The notes below the pieces were generated by a model, which was given only the letters and a program-made list of their open reading frames with translations, did not search any database and was not told the origin of the DNA. Source: Moringa oleifera (lineage: Eukaryota; Streptophyta; Magnoliopsida; Brassicales; Moringaceae). From it: DNA of 64,000 nt. This document shows, piece after piece, positions 35,641-47,330 of the stretch (the stretch's first letter is position 1; each line of letters begins with the position of its first letter). Both the position numbers and the translations under genes were made by a program. Where the stretch lies: assembly GCA_021397835.1 (NCBI GenBank), contig JAJFZO010000447.1:1984001-2048000 (forward strand), written 5' to 3'.

Positions 35641-37299
35641 ACACCATTTGCACATTTTTAGTTTTATTTTTCATAATTTTAAAATTATTAATATGTAATT
35701 AATTTTATTTATAAAAATTTTTATTTGAATTAACATTTGATTATTGTTTTAGATGGTAGTGAAGGTGAAACTTGAGCCAACTCCTACTGAATGTGAAGCC
35801 TCATATTACCTGGGAATTAATGAGAGCGCGTTGCCTCTGCATCTTGGTGCAACAAAACAGCATCGGCTCAATAAGCATAGCGATGCTTCGACTAGTGAAG
35901 ATGATGAGGATAATGACAATTTCGTGGCTACAAGAAGAAAAAATCCTACAAAATTGCCTGCCTTATCAAAGGTAGACAATGTATATACAAAATCTTATAA
36001 TATTTAATTAATATTAGTTATATGTTAATATATATATGTATATTATGTTATTATTATTTAATTTTTTAATTGATGACTAATTAATTTGTTTGATCGATGA
36101 TTAAATGTAGCGACGATCTAGACACAATACCACTTCACAACTAAGAGATGAGGATGGAGATGAGGATGAGGATGTGGTTGAGATTGAAGATGTGGAGGGA
36201 GATGGAAGGGAGGATGTTGGAGGAGAACAAGAGGAGAGGGCACATACTGATTTCAGGGAGGAGGTTAGGGTAGAGGATACGAGAACGAGAACTTCAGCTA
36301 TGGGTGCAGAATCCCAAGCTGAGAGATCACAGAATAGGAGCGTAGAGAAAGATTCTGAGATTTACCGTCGTCTTGATGACTTAAAGGCGAAGGTAAATCT
36401 CTTGAATGCAAGAATAATAAGCAATCGCACCGAGCTTATGCTTGTCGTACACTCTATCCAACGATCACTGGAACAAGTTTTCGTCTCCTCTGATCGATGT
36501 CCTACACGCACTGAGACTGGCACACGCCAAAATGAGGTAATTTTATCCTTATTTAATGTACAAGATCACAAGTTTCGTTACAATATAATTCATTGCAAAA
36601 TTAACTTTTCGTCTCTTGTAGGGTGGTAATGATGTAACCTCCAGTGTACACCCTCCAGCTGCTCATGGCCAACATCCTCAAGAACCTATTAATGTAAGGG
36701 AGGTTAGCAGTGAGGACGTAGGGGATAGAGATGAAGCCGTTGAGGCTAAAAGAGAGGCTGTTGCGTGTTTAGCTGACTAAGCGACCGTTCCACAGAGGGA
36801 AAATAATGTGATACCAGTTTGTAGGCCGCGTAAGCGGTCTAGACAGCTGTGTAGTCCATACGTCGACCCCATTGAATATAAACGGGCTAGGTCCGAGCAA
36901 ATGATTGATTCAAAGTTGCAGCTGGATGTGGACATATGCAATGAATATGAAACGTTTATGAAGGGATCATCAATGTCATAGTGAGTTAACTTATATATAA
37001 TTTTTTTAATAGATATCATATATTTTCTTTATAAATATCATATAAATAACAAACTGACTTCTTTAATGCAGTCGTAATGTACATATTGGTTATTCTATCA
37101 GTATCGAGTGGTTTCGCACATTTGAGGTCAATGATCAATGGATCGATGATTCGGTATGTCACCATCATACTAAATCATATCTAATTTATATGATTTGCAC
37201 ATTGGTGTAATATTTTGTATAAAATATTGGGGTTGATGCTTACGTTATATGCTTTATTTTATATAATATAATTTTATGTGTAGTTATCCATCTCTGTAT

Positions 37300-37665
37300 T
37301 TATGTTTTCATGTCAAGTATTATGATTCCTGCTTAGATTGCATCATTCCGTTTCATAATTTCGTGTCAAGTTTTTTGATTCGTGCTTAGATTGCATCATT
37401 TCATGTCAAGACTTCGTGTCAAGTATTAAGATTCGTGTCTAGATTTCATAATTTCGTGCCTAGATTTCATTATTTCGTGCCAAGATTTCATTATTTCGTG
37501 CCAAGATTTCATGTCAAGTATTATGATTCGTGCCTAGATTTCATTATTTCGTGCCAAGTATTATAATTCGTTCCTAGATTACATCATTTCGTGACAAAGT
37601 TATCTGATTTCGTATCAAGTATTATGATTTTTGTTTATATTTAATATTTTGTGACATTTTTACTT
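37300..37665 (+). repeat. About 20-bp TCGTG motif array in Ulp1 intron 6
   Basis: About 15 diverged monomers of TTCGTGCCAAGATTTCATTA, some as TCGTGTCAAGTATTATGATT. All are in TCGTG orientation on the plus strand. They fill most of the intron between the exon at 37072-37153 and that at 37678. Confidence 0.85.
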
Positions 37666-38611
37666 GGTTTTTTGCAGCACATTGATGCTTATTTATACCT
37701 ATTAAGAAAACGGCAGAAGGAGTTTCCAAATGCATATAAGCAAGATATATGCATTTGTGACCCTTTACTTTATGTAAGTTTTAATAATTTCCATTGGTTT
37801 TTTCTGATTACACTGCATTTTGTTTATTGTTTGACAATCTTCTTCATTTTTTTTTCAAATGGTTTTGTAGACATGTTTTTTCCATATATATAATAAGTAT
37901 CAAGCAGATCTAGATGCTGATGTCCTCCATCAAACTCACAATGGGACACCCACCAATGGGATGATGGTCTTCTAGAGCGTGTGCAGGGAACATTTTGTGA
38001 TGGCTGCCCACCATGGCACACTGTCAATAAGGTAAAAAAAAAATTTATCTTCGTCACTTTAAGTAATTAATTTTAGCAATTTTTTATTTCACTGAAATCT
38101 GAGCAATTGCAGCTATTAGTGCCATGCCATATTAGTGGAGCTCATTGGCTTGTTGTTGTTATCGATCTGCAAAAGTTTAGTTTGCGCATTTTTGACTCGT
38201 ATCGACAACATGTGCCACCAGAAGTGCGAATTCGACAGCAAAATTGTTTCAGATTCATGCTTCCTAGTTTTTTGTCAAGTGGGGGTTACTTCATCGCCAA
38301 ACCTGATGTTGCAATTCCTACGGTTCCATTGTCATGCACAATACGTCCTAAATCTCAAGTTCCTCAGCAAAAAACATCGTAAGTTTCAGTCATATCGATT
38401 TATAATGTTACTAGTTTTTTAACACATGCTAATTGCCATACTTTCTTCTTTTTTATGCAGTGGAAATTGCGGCCCTCATATGCTATATGCTATAGAGCAT
38501 CTATTGGCTGGCAAGCCACTGAAGTACACCGATACACAAATGCCAAAAATTAGGAAGCACATGGTTGTTTATGTATTTGCTAACTCAACTGATGAGAACG
38601 ATGACTCCTGA

Positions 38612-39227
38612 TGACAGCTTATGTTATTTTTCACATTACTATTTTGTATTACATTTTTGTATGTATATTTAATATATAGAAAGCAATATTGAATGACAGC
38701 AATTATCATATGATTTATATGAAAGATGTTATGAAATTAGGTCAATCTTACATTTAAAATAAGAAAGAATGAAATAAGAGTAATTATGATAAGATTTTAA
38801 CTATAACACATAACAAAACTTAGATAACATGATGATTAAAAAATAATAATAAGCAAGATGTCACGAAATCAGACAATATGATACGATTTCTACCAAAATG
38901 ATGGTACGAACTACTAACAATCATCGTACGATTTCATTAAAAAGATGTCACGATATATGAGACTTCTCACGTTAACGGGATAAGTTATTATTATATGATT
39001 CTGGTATACTCCTACGTGCATTACTTGTGATAATCTCAAGTACATGATAAGTCGACGGTATCAAAAGATAACAAATCAACAATTTATTTTTTTAATTGTA
39101 CAATAAATTAACAATAATAAAAAAATATTATATATCATAAGTCAATGATATTATTATCAATTATAGATAAACAAGGGGCAGCAGTGCAAATCTGTGAGTT
39201 ATGTCCAGCCACACATCTACGTTGCAA
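38612..39227. other. Spacer between the converging MULE genes
   Basis: 3' regions of both genes. From about 38860 it holds TCACGA/TACGATTT copies of the motif, now in CACGA orientation. AT-rich; no coding sequence. Confidence 0.6.
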
Positions 39228-41849
39228 CTATTCAGACACATTCGGTGATTGAGATTGATTTCCTTGATCACGATATTGTGGATTTGAACATGTCAACCGA
39301 TTGTGTCCATATTGGCTGCACCTAGAATATTTTTTTTTTGTCGTGTTCTTTCCCCACTAGAGGGTATTCTTTGCTTTTTTGGACGACCTGCATGCTTACC
39401 ATTATTCGGCGGTAATACAACAACATTTTTGACTTCTTCAGGCACATTCCAATCAGACTTGTCACCCACTGGATAGATTGGCTCATTGTATGCTGCTACT
39501 AAGTACTCTTGCTTGTAATAGTCAGAGCAAAGTGTTACAAAATCAATGTTACGCTCCCTGGGAAAAAATAAAAAATAACGAAGTTATTAAAACAATAATG
39601 AAAAATATAAAAATGTTATCAACAAACAATAAATGTCACCTGGATGCAGCTAGTGCATGTGCACATGGCAACAGATCAGTCTGAAACTCTCCACAAGTGC
39701 AAGTACATTCCATGAGGTTAACAACCACCTATTTACCCTTGTGCTTGACTACAAATACATTCCAATCAATGTTAGAAGCTGTCATATGTAATGCAATTTT
39801 TTGTCTTTCATTCATCAAAGTGTGGACCCATGCAGTTAATTGTGCTTTCCAAATCTTAGCTTTCTCATGCCTATCATAAAACCAACGTTGCATTATATCT
39901 CTAATTAATTCCAATAAAGCCATGATGGGTAACTCGCGGGCAAATCGAAGACATGAATTCAAGCTTTCAGCAATATTAGTGGTCATGAGTTGGTATCGTC
40001 TTCGAGGGCAATACACACGTGACCATTTCTTCGGATCTTCCTTCATGATATATTCAAATGCTTGGGGGTGATTAGCTTGTAATTCAGTCATAAATTCAGT
40101 AAATTCAGACTCTCGATATGTCCTTGCTGCACTATAGAATATTTTGGACACTTCTTCTCTCTTGAATTTATTCTTTATATTTTGGGCCATATGCCAAGAA
40201 CATAACCCATGACAAGAATCGGGGAAAACATTTACAATGGCCTTTGCAATACTAGCATGACGATCCGATATAATAACCAAGTCATCAACATGACCAATAG
40301 CTTCCTTTAGTTGCTCCAAAAACCATTCCCAAGCCTCATAGTTTTCTGAGTCACCATAACCAAATGCCAGTGGGTATATCTGTTCATTTCCATCCTTACA
40401 CACGGCTACAAACATGACACCATGAAATCTTCCTTTCAAGTGAGTGGCATCGATAGCAATAACTGGTCTAATCACTGAATGGAACCCCCTTAATGATTGT
40501 CCAAGGGCTATAAAGTAATACTTAAATCGATTAGTCTCATCTTCTATGCATATGTGAGCCTTAGTTCCTGGATTAGCTATTTGTAACATGTGACAATATG
40601 ATGGTAATTGTTAGTATGACTCAACTGGGTCACCATAAGTAAGACACAATGCGTATTCTTTCGCCTTCCAAGCTTTGCTATATAAAATTTGTATGCCATA
40701 TAATTATTTCATGTCACTTATGATATCTTTCGGCTTAATAATTCTAGCATTTGTGGATAACCGCTGGGCAATAATTTCTCCAATAATAGTAGAAGTTGCT
40801 TGTCGATGTCGTCGATGCAACTCCTCAATTGTGCAAGTGTGAGTCAAATCACAACGTCTAATTTGAAAGAATTGTCCTTGTGCAACTTTTACAGCGCGAA
40901 CCTTCCATGCACAATTTTCTTCTTTACAAGCAATCTCAAATATTGATTTGTTAGATCTAGTAACTCTAAATTCAAAGTTCTCAGTCAATGCATATATACC
41001 CAAAAATCGCTTCAACTCTTTCTTATTTGAGAAAAATTGACCTCTAACAAGGGTGTCAGTCGGAGTCACTGATTCCATGGTAGAAGCCGAAACAATGCAG
41101 TGTAATTCAGCACCCAACACACTATACCTCTTATTAACACCATCACTCATATTATTATGTGCTTCAGGGCATGCAGGTGGCACATAAGGTGGGATCGAAC
41201 GTGGTACAGAAGGCAAGTTGTCATCATTAAGCTCAACTTCCATAATGGGTTCACTTTGCTCTTCTTCGATAGGTTGAGTGGGCTCAATATCTGGGACTGG
41301 ATACTCACACCCAACATCATAATCCATCGACTCATCTGAGTTGATTTCATCAGTATTCTGAGTGTTTTGGGGAGTCTCATGATGGAATAATGGTTCCATG
41401 CCCAAATTATTACCCTGAACAATTGGATGGGTCTGTACATTGGGAATTGCATCAGTAACCTCATTGCTCCCAATACAAGAGTTTAACTGATTGATTCGTT
41501 TTGAATTTTTACCTCCACATATACCATGTGTATTCTCAACATTATATCGCTCTACCAAATCCACAATTACACGGGGTACTATGTTATCATCATACAACAT
41601 GAACTCAACATCATCATCATTCACTAACTCAATTTTCACGGCAGTTCCGTCGGATCTCACTATGGTGTGCAGTGTAATATCATAATTAGAGAAATCCGTA
41701 TTAATGCAAGATTTAACTAAACCCAATAACTGTGCATGTGTCAAATCCTTTTGGACAACATAACCTCGAGTTTTGATAGTCTTGCCAGTATACTCAAAAC
41801 TTCCTCTTGACTCGGACCACTCACCATTCCAAGTTACAATAACATGCAT
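39228..41849 (-). pseudogene. MULE transposase (mudrA-like) pseudogene
   Basis: Start chosen at 41849 (MHVIVTWNGEW), opening a PB1-like N-terminal domain. Next come an acidic linker and the MuDR DNA-binding domain (about 41010-40880; FFSNKKELKRFLGIYAL, then CKEENCAWKVRA). The MULE core follows with IAIDATHLKG and DLVIISDRH (two catalytic Asp) and CSWHMAQNI. A SWIM zinc finger (CTCGEFQTDLLPCAH) spans about 39695-39650. An intron (39639-39558) is followed by exon 2 and a zinc-knuckle remnant (CSQYGHNRLTC). Breaks are TAA at 40706-40704, TAA at 40613-40611, TAG at 39731-39729 (Gln in relatives), and a one-base loss in the A10 run at 39330-39339 that puts the knuckle out of frame. The first knuckle Cys is Ser. 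Full length would be about 840 residues. No functional protein as it stands. Confidence 0.88.
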
Positions 41850-41941
41850 TCTGCAATGACCATGAAAACATTTCAAAAAGGAAACAACATGTTTAAAGAA
41901 GAACAAAACTAAAGTTCAGTAAATAAATAATGATTTAGGTA

Positions 41942-42375
41942 AATAAGCAACGATATTATCTTATGTATCGATTTCATTACAGAATATCAATTATGAATGA
42001 AGTCACGATGGTTCACAAGATGACACGAATTTGGTGACTAAGTCACGATTTAATCAAACATAGCACGATTCTTTGTCCATGTCACGAAATAAGTAACAAT
42101 ATTGTCTCATGTATCGATTTCATTAAAGAATATCAATTGTGAATGAAGTCACGATGGTTCACAAGATGGCACGAATTTGGTGACTAAGTCACGATTTAAT
42201 CAAACATAGCACGATTCTTTGTCTATGTCACGAAATAAGTAACAATATTATCTCATGTATCGATTTCATTAAAGAATATCAATTGTGAATGAAGTCACGA
42301 TAGTTCACAAGATGGCACGAATTTGGTGACTAAGTCACGATTTAATCAAACATAGCACGATTCTCTGTAAATATT
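41942..42375. repeat. 146-bp tandem array, three copies, upstream of mudrA
   Basis: AAATAAG anchors at 41942, 42088 and 42234 give exact 146-bp spacing. Each copy carries six or so CACGA boxes (AAGTCACGATGGTTCACAAG, GGTGACTAAGTCACGATT, and others). Copies are over 90% alike, so amplification is recent. On the transposase sense strand these boxes read TCGTG. Confidence 0.92.
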
Positions 42376-42399
42376 ACGATATGCATGATACATTACGAT

Positions 42400-43390
42400 T
42401 GTTCTTTTCAAACACATAATCTTGACAGTGTGAAGATATATTACCTTTCAAATACATATTTGTTGGTCTATTGACCCACCCGAAGACTTTTTGCTTTTGA
42501 AGAAGAATAATGTGTTACAAAAAACGTGAGCTTGGTTGTGTAAATCTTAGATACTATCTGAAGAGAACTTTCAAACACATAAAATCTTCGCAGTATTAAG
42601 ATACATTACCTTTCAAATACATATTTGTTGGTCTATTGACCCACCCGAAGACTTTTTGCTTTTGAAGAAGAATAATGTGTTACCAAAAACGTGAGCTTGG
42701 TTGTGTAAATCTTAGATACAACGTGAAGAGAACTTTCAAACACATGAAATCTTGACAGTGTTAAGATACATTACCTTTCAAATACATATTTGTTAGTCTA
42801 TTGACCTACCCGAACACTTTTTACGTTTGACAAACAATGTGTTACCAAAAACGTGAGCTTGGTTGTGTAAATCTTAGATACAACGTGAAGAGAACTTTCA
42901 AACACATAAAATCTTGACAGTGTTAAGATACATTACCTTTCAAATACATATTTGTTAGTCTATTGACCTACCCGAACACTTTTTACGTTTGACGAACAAT
43001 GTGTTACCAAAAATGTGAGCTTGGTTGTGTAAATCTTAAATACAACGTGAAGAGAACTTTCAAACACATAACATCTTGACAGTGTTAAGATACATTACCT
43101 TTCAAATACATATTTATTAGTCTATTGACCTACCCAAACACTTTTTACGTTTGAAGAACAATGTGTTACCAAAAACATAAGCTTGGTTGTGTAAATCTTA
43201 AATACAACGTGAAGAGAACTTTCAAACACATAAAATCTTCGCAGTATTAAGATACATTATCTTTTAAATACATACCTGTTAGTCTCTTGACCCACCCGAA
43301 CACTTTTCGCTTTTGGAGAATAATGTGTTACCAAAAACACGAGCTTGGTTGTGTAAATCTTTGTTATAACGTGAAGAGAACTAGCCAAAA
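42400..43390. repeat. 162-165-bp tandem array, six copies, upstream of mudrA
   Basis: TTACCTTTCAAATAC or its variant sits at 42441, 42606, 42771, 42933, 43095 and 43257, giving spacings of 165, 165, 162, 162 and 162. Each unit holds AACGTGAAGAGAACTTTCAA, TTGGTCTATTGACCCACCCG and GTGAGCTTGGTTGTGTAAAT. It lies just inside the right TIR, where Mutator promoters and transposase-binding sites usually are. The unit is unrelated to the 146-bp one. Confidence 0.92.
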
Positions 43391-43559
43391 TCAATTGATT
43401 TTGCTTTTGATTCCTTTTCTAGCTTCTGTGTAGGTAGATCTGAGGTACAAACATGAAGAAAAAATTTGGGGAAAGAGGCTGGACAAAGAGGGAGAAAGCT
43501 CGATGAGAGAGAAAGTTCAATGAGAGAGAATACTAATACTGTGTACTGTTTCTTTTTTT

Positions 43560-43708
43560 GAATTTATTTACTTTTAAAGGTATTATTGTCTTTAACATGG
43601 GTATTTTAGTCTTCACAGTACATGAAAGTGCTAAAAACAAAAAAGTTAGAAAAAATGGATAGTTTTACAAAACAAGGAATAAGAAGTGCTATTTTTGTCA
43701 ATTTCCTC
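43560..43708 (-). repeat. MULE right terminal inverted repeat
   Basis: Reverse complement of the left TIR pattern, with AGCACTT boxes at 43690-43684 and 43632-43626. Confidence 0.75.
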
Positions 43709-43717
43709 TTGTTTTCT
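43709..43717 (+). repeat. 9-bp target-site duplication, right
   Basis: TTGTTTTCT, identical to 33542-33550. Confidence 0.92.
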
Positions 43718-44389
43718 TCCGCAAAGCCACCACACTGTGAATTATTTTGTCATTGATCAAGGCTGCCATTGCTTTAATGTACCTATCTTAATCACTAACC
43801 TCTTCCCTTCTACCCAAAAACAATCTGTGTACTTTAGCTCTTTGCAGTTTTACTTAATTAAATTCAGAAGATATATGCTGCTTCAGTCCAAATAAAAGCT
43901 ACATTCAAGTCAACATAAAACCATGTTAGACAACTTGATGGATACTTCTAAAATGGAATAAGATTTGTACATTTCATATATTTTCAATCATAGCCAGATT
44001 AAACTTGATAACATATGTTCAATTGTTGTGAATTTCATAGCATGCCCAATACGTTAATCATGAATATCAAGAATTTAATCACTGAAACATGAAGTTTTAA
44101 ACCCATTCATGCCAAAATATCAGTGAGAAATCCTTTCTAGGAAAATTAATTGGGCTTACATAAACAAGTTTCCATGGAATTAAATGTATGTATCTTCTAG
44201 ATGTGGGAGAGATATGCTTATCGAGATATTTCTTTTGATACCAGAGAAAAGGTAAAGCTTCCATCTTCCCATCAACAAAAAGATCAACCATAGAAAGTGA
44301 AGCACATAACGGAGCATGTCCATATCCTAGACAGTCACATCAAACATTGCATTGACCCACCAAAGCTCCAAACTGCTGGGTCCCTTGCA
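43718..44389. other. Intergenic, upstream of SAUR copy 1
   Basis: No gene recognised. TGTGTCC/TGTCTC-type auxin elements are not obvious. Confidence 0.4.
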
Positions 44390-44408
44390 TATAAGTATGC
44401 ATATATAC
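44390..44408 (+). promoter_or_regulatory. TATA-like region of SAUR copy 1
   Basis: TATAAG at 44390 and ATATATAC at 44401, about 100-120 bp before the ATG. Confidence 0.5.
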
Positions 44409-44508
44409 AAAAGCCCCTCAGGCCTTTGAAAAGACACCAACTTTCATAAGTTCACTTTTATACATACGCATGCTGTTTCATTAATCGTGATCAACAGTAT
44501 ATGAAGAG

Positions 44509-44820
44509 ATGAAGAAGAGGAGGGACAACATACAGGAAGAGAAGAAATGGAAAGTGAAGAAGGGACAGGTTGTGGTTAGAGTTGGCTTAGAGGAACAAGA
44601 TGGAAGCTTTCAGAGGCTTGTAATTCCAATAGCATACCTTCACCATCCTCTTTTCAAGCGGCTTCTGGAGAAAGCACATGAGGTTTATGGATACGATACC
44701 ACCGGCCCCCTCGGGCTTCCATGTTCCCTGGATGATTTTCTTCATCTCCGGTGGCAGATTGAGAAGGAAACTAACCACCACCATTACCTCTCTGGTGCTT
44801 TGTCCTTCCATCACTGTTGA
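44509..44820 (+). CDS. SAUR32-like auxin-responsive protein, copy 1
   Basis: Intronless, 103 residues. The SAUR core is VKKGQVVVRVGLEEQDGSFQ, then RLVIPIAYLHHPLFKRLLEK, then AHEVYGYDTTGPLGLPCSLD, then FLHLRWQIEKE. SAURs are short-lived proteins induced by auxin; many inhibit PP2C.D phosphatases to activate plasma-membrane H+-ATPases and drive cell expansion. The KKG.V.V.VGLE opening and Asp-rich loop are those of the SAUR32/SAUR71 branch. The tail NHHHYLSGALSFHHC parallels the histidine-rich tail of the copy at 55.6 kb. The ATG at 44509 is followed by the basic KKRR start. A nearby ATG 8 bp upstream is out of frame. Confidence 0.9.
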   Translation: MKKRRDNIQEEKKWKVKKGQVVVRVGLEEQDGSFQRLVIPIAYLHHPLFKRLLEKAHEVYGYDTTGPLGLPCSLDDFLHLRWQIEKETNHHHYLSGALSFHHC

Positions 44821-47330
44821 TCAACAATTGTGGGTATAACAACTATTACTCTTTTTCTAGTCAACAAAGATGCATGGAATGATTGTGTTGATGCTACTAA
44901 GAGCTATGCACTGCATCCTGGTTGATCAGGAACCGTTCAAAGCAGCCCCTTGAGGTCCATATATATTGTTCTTTCTTGGTAACAAAGATGATATAAGGAG
45001 GCTATATGCTTCTCAAGCAAACAGAGTGTATGCGAATTAAAAGACATCATATCTTTGACCCACATATGGACACAAGTGCTTACTTTTAGATTAAATCATA
45101 TTTTATCTTTATATTTATTAAGGTAGATCAATCACACATGAACTTTACTCTTCATTAACCTTTATCTTAGTATATTAATTTAATTCCTTGCAAACATGTT
45201 TGCTTGTAAATCCATCTAAACACTAGTTAGTGATGTCCGTACTATGAATAAGTAAACACGCAATCAAAAACCTTAGCCTATTTTTTCTCTCATACTTTCA
45301 CCCTTAATGATCACATATTATCACAGCCGTAATCCTATATCTGAATCCTTTTTCTTATGATTGGAGATAGTTTAATCTCGCTCGCAGCTTTCTATCCAAC
45401 TATGATTTCATTTAATTGGACTCCTAATTAATTTCGTTTTGACCCTTTTTTTTTCTTGTCTTATTGTGTTTCACATCTGGTTTTTTGGTCACATTTAGGA
45501 TCAACAATTTTTTCAATAGCCTAAAAGGCGACTCCCTTGGCAAAATATAATACCATTGAAGAGGTCTTTGGAACATCAAACAAGGCAAAGTTGTACACAC
45601 AATCTAATTTTACAAAATAATATCGGTTAGAATCTAAAACTTTAAAAAAATATATAGCAATTATATTTCATAGATATAATCTATATAAATTCTATTTCAT
45701 ATAATAAATGCAAACAATTTTAATTTACAATATGTAGTATTCAATTATTCTTGTGCATTCATAGGTTTTAAATTATTGTAAAATTAATTATATTTTGTTA
45801 AAAACAAATGAATCCAACAAATATTTTATTGAATTCATTTAAAGAATTTACCACAGAATTGAATTTTTTTAAGTAAATCACATCCAATTTGATAAAATTT
45901 ACTAATAAATTTTGATATAATAACAAATTATCTGAATGGAGTGAAGTTCAGTTTGGGTCAATAAAGGGTGCATTTACAAAAAAAAAACATTTAAATTAGC
46001 TGAAATTAGTGACAAATATCATCTAAGAGTAACATTAGAAAGATTTACTCTTTTTCAGAATGGAGTTGTAGTAAAAAAAATTTTTCTAATTTTTAAAGAT
46101 GTAGCTTAAATTTTTTTTTAAATAATAAAATATTGTAAAAATGTAAGTTAATCAGTTTTGAGATCATGATTTTAATTTAATCAAGCTCAAATCGACTTGA
46201 CAATTTATTTAATGGTCTAAAACTTGGATGAATGAAAAATTCTGATTGACGAAGAGAATTATTTGTATATCGAGTTCTATTGCTAAATTATGCATAAATA
46301 CACAAAAAATGTGAAAAGCCACAAAACTGTGGTTTTGGCATGATTTGTTTTATTTTTTTCAATTTTTTTTTAATTTTCATTATATTTCACTAGCTTACTT
46401 TTTCATTTAAATTTATTTTTGGTTTGTAAAAATAAAAAATTTTAAAAATGTAAAAGATTTTTAGTAAATTAATTATATATAGTTAAAGATTAAAATTAAT
46501 ACATCGCACTTGGCTTAAAGCTTGATGCCCTAAGATAGTTTATAAAAAAAAATGGATACTACTTTTAAGGGTACAGACCATTAGGTGAATAAAAGCATTA
46601 CCCATCATAGAGATTGGATAAGCAGATGATAATGCACTCAGAACTTTTGTATTGACAACATTCATGGAGAAAGATATCCATCTATTCCAAACCCCAAAAG
46701 CCAAGAGAGAAAGTCATCCGGATTACACGTGCATACGTATCTACTTTTCTTTATTAATTGCCAAAAGCTAAATAGATAGAAGCTTCAACACATGTGCTCG
46801 CCCAATTTAGCACGCTTCCAACACAGAAGATAATAGCTGCATCCAATTCTTGTGGGTACTTACCTAACTGCTAGCCTGACATAACCATTTGAAAATAATT
46901 GGCATCAAAGACTAAACTACTCACATGAATGGTACAATCATTGTTTTACTTCGTGCATTTTAGGTCATCGGGAAGCTAGTAGCCCTGCTGTGCTATATGT
47001 GCTTGGTCTGATTATTCAGAGTTGTCAACTCCTTCACCGATTTAGAGTTTGTTTGGTCCAACATCTTACATTAACGAGGAAGGATTCCAAGTGATATCCA
47101 TGACCACATCTGTAGCACGGGTCGGAGTTCCATCTATGCAACATCTGCATATGCAGCCTAGCTCTTTTTTTTTTTTTTTTTTCTATCAACTTCTACTTGG
47201 TAGTACCACATTCTCCATCTACCATAGTAATTAATTATCAAAATTCAAATATATACATATATAGATACATTTTTCTTTTATCATTTTAATTAATTGTTTT
47301 TTTTTAAGTTTGATTTCTTTGAATAGATAA
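44821..47330. other. Intergenic AT-rich region
   Basis: About 2.5 kb without a recognised gene. Homopolymers include A and T runs near 45980, 46110 and T17 near 47167. Confidence 0.5.

Larger units (their letters stand above)
34416..38611 (+). pseudogene. DUF1985 plus Ulp1 (C48) protease gene carried by the MULE
   Basis: Ten exons with GT-AG borders: 34416-35114, 35211-35348, 35753-35971, 36111-36536, 36622-36980, 37072-37153, 37678-37773, 37871-38031, 38113-38378, 38461-38611. Exon 1 is the DUF1985 domain (FIFSGLIIHNLL, then GKHEVRFGKEEFCLITGLRF, then WGTLVYCNSLRYF). The middle is acidic and low in complexity (DEDGDEDEDVVEIEDVEGD). Exons 9-10 hold the Ulp1 peptidase with His (GAHWLVVVIDL), Asp (IFDSY), the oxyanion Gln (VPQQ) and Cys (GNCGPHML). 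These enzymes cut SUMO or similar modifiers; no activity is shown for transposon copies. Damage: in-frame TAA at 36778 in exon 5, and a frameshift in exon 8 (161 nt between two phase-0 borders). All splice sites and the catalytic triad survive, so decay is recent. Confidence 0.85.
33551..43708. mobile_element. Complete Mutator-like element (Kaonashi/CUMULE type), 10,158 bp
   Basis: The left end begins GGGGAAGTTTTATATTTAGC and the right end, reverse-complemented, GAGGAAATTGACAAAAATAG. Both TIRs hold two AGCACTT boxes exactly 58 bp apart (33568/33626; 43690/43632), then further patchy similarity to about 150 bp. A perfect 9-bp duplication flanks it. Cargo: a plus-strand DUF1985-Ulp1 gene (34416-38611) and, converging on it, a minus-strand mudrA transposase (41849-39228). 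This two-gene layout is that of the Kaonashi MULEs of Arabidopsis and CUMULE of melon. Introns and spacers are packed with a TCGTG-containing 20-bp motif. Two tandem arrays lie upstream of the transposase. A perfect duplication suggests a recent insertion, although both genes are broken. Confidence 0.92.

Noticed and set aside
42400..43390. Regularly spaced repeats that could look like a CRISPR array
   Set aside because: Contiguous 162-165-bp tandem units without spacers, inside a plant transposon.
33551..43708. Treating the Ulp1 gene as a host SUMO protease
   Set aside because: It lies wholly inside MULE TIRs with a 9-bp duplication and has the DUF1985 fusion typical of transposon-borne copies.
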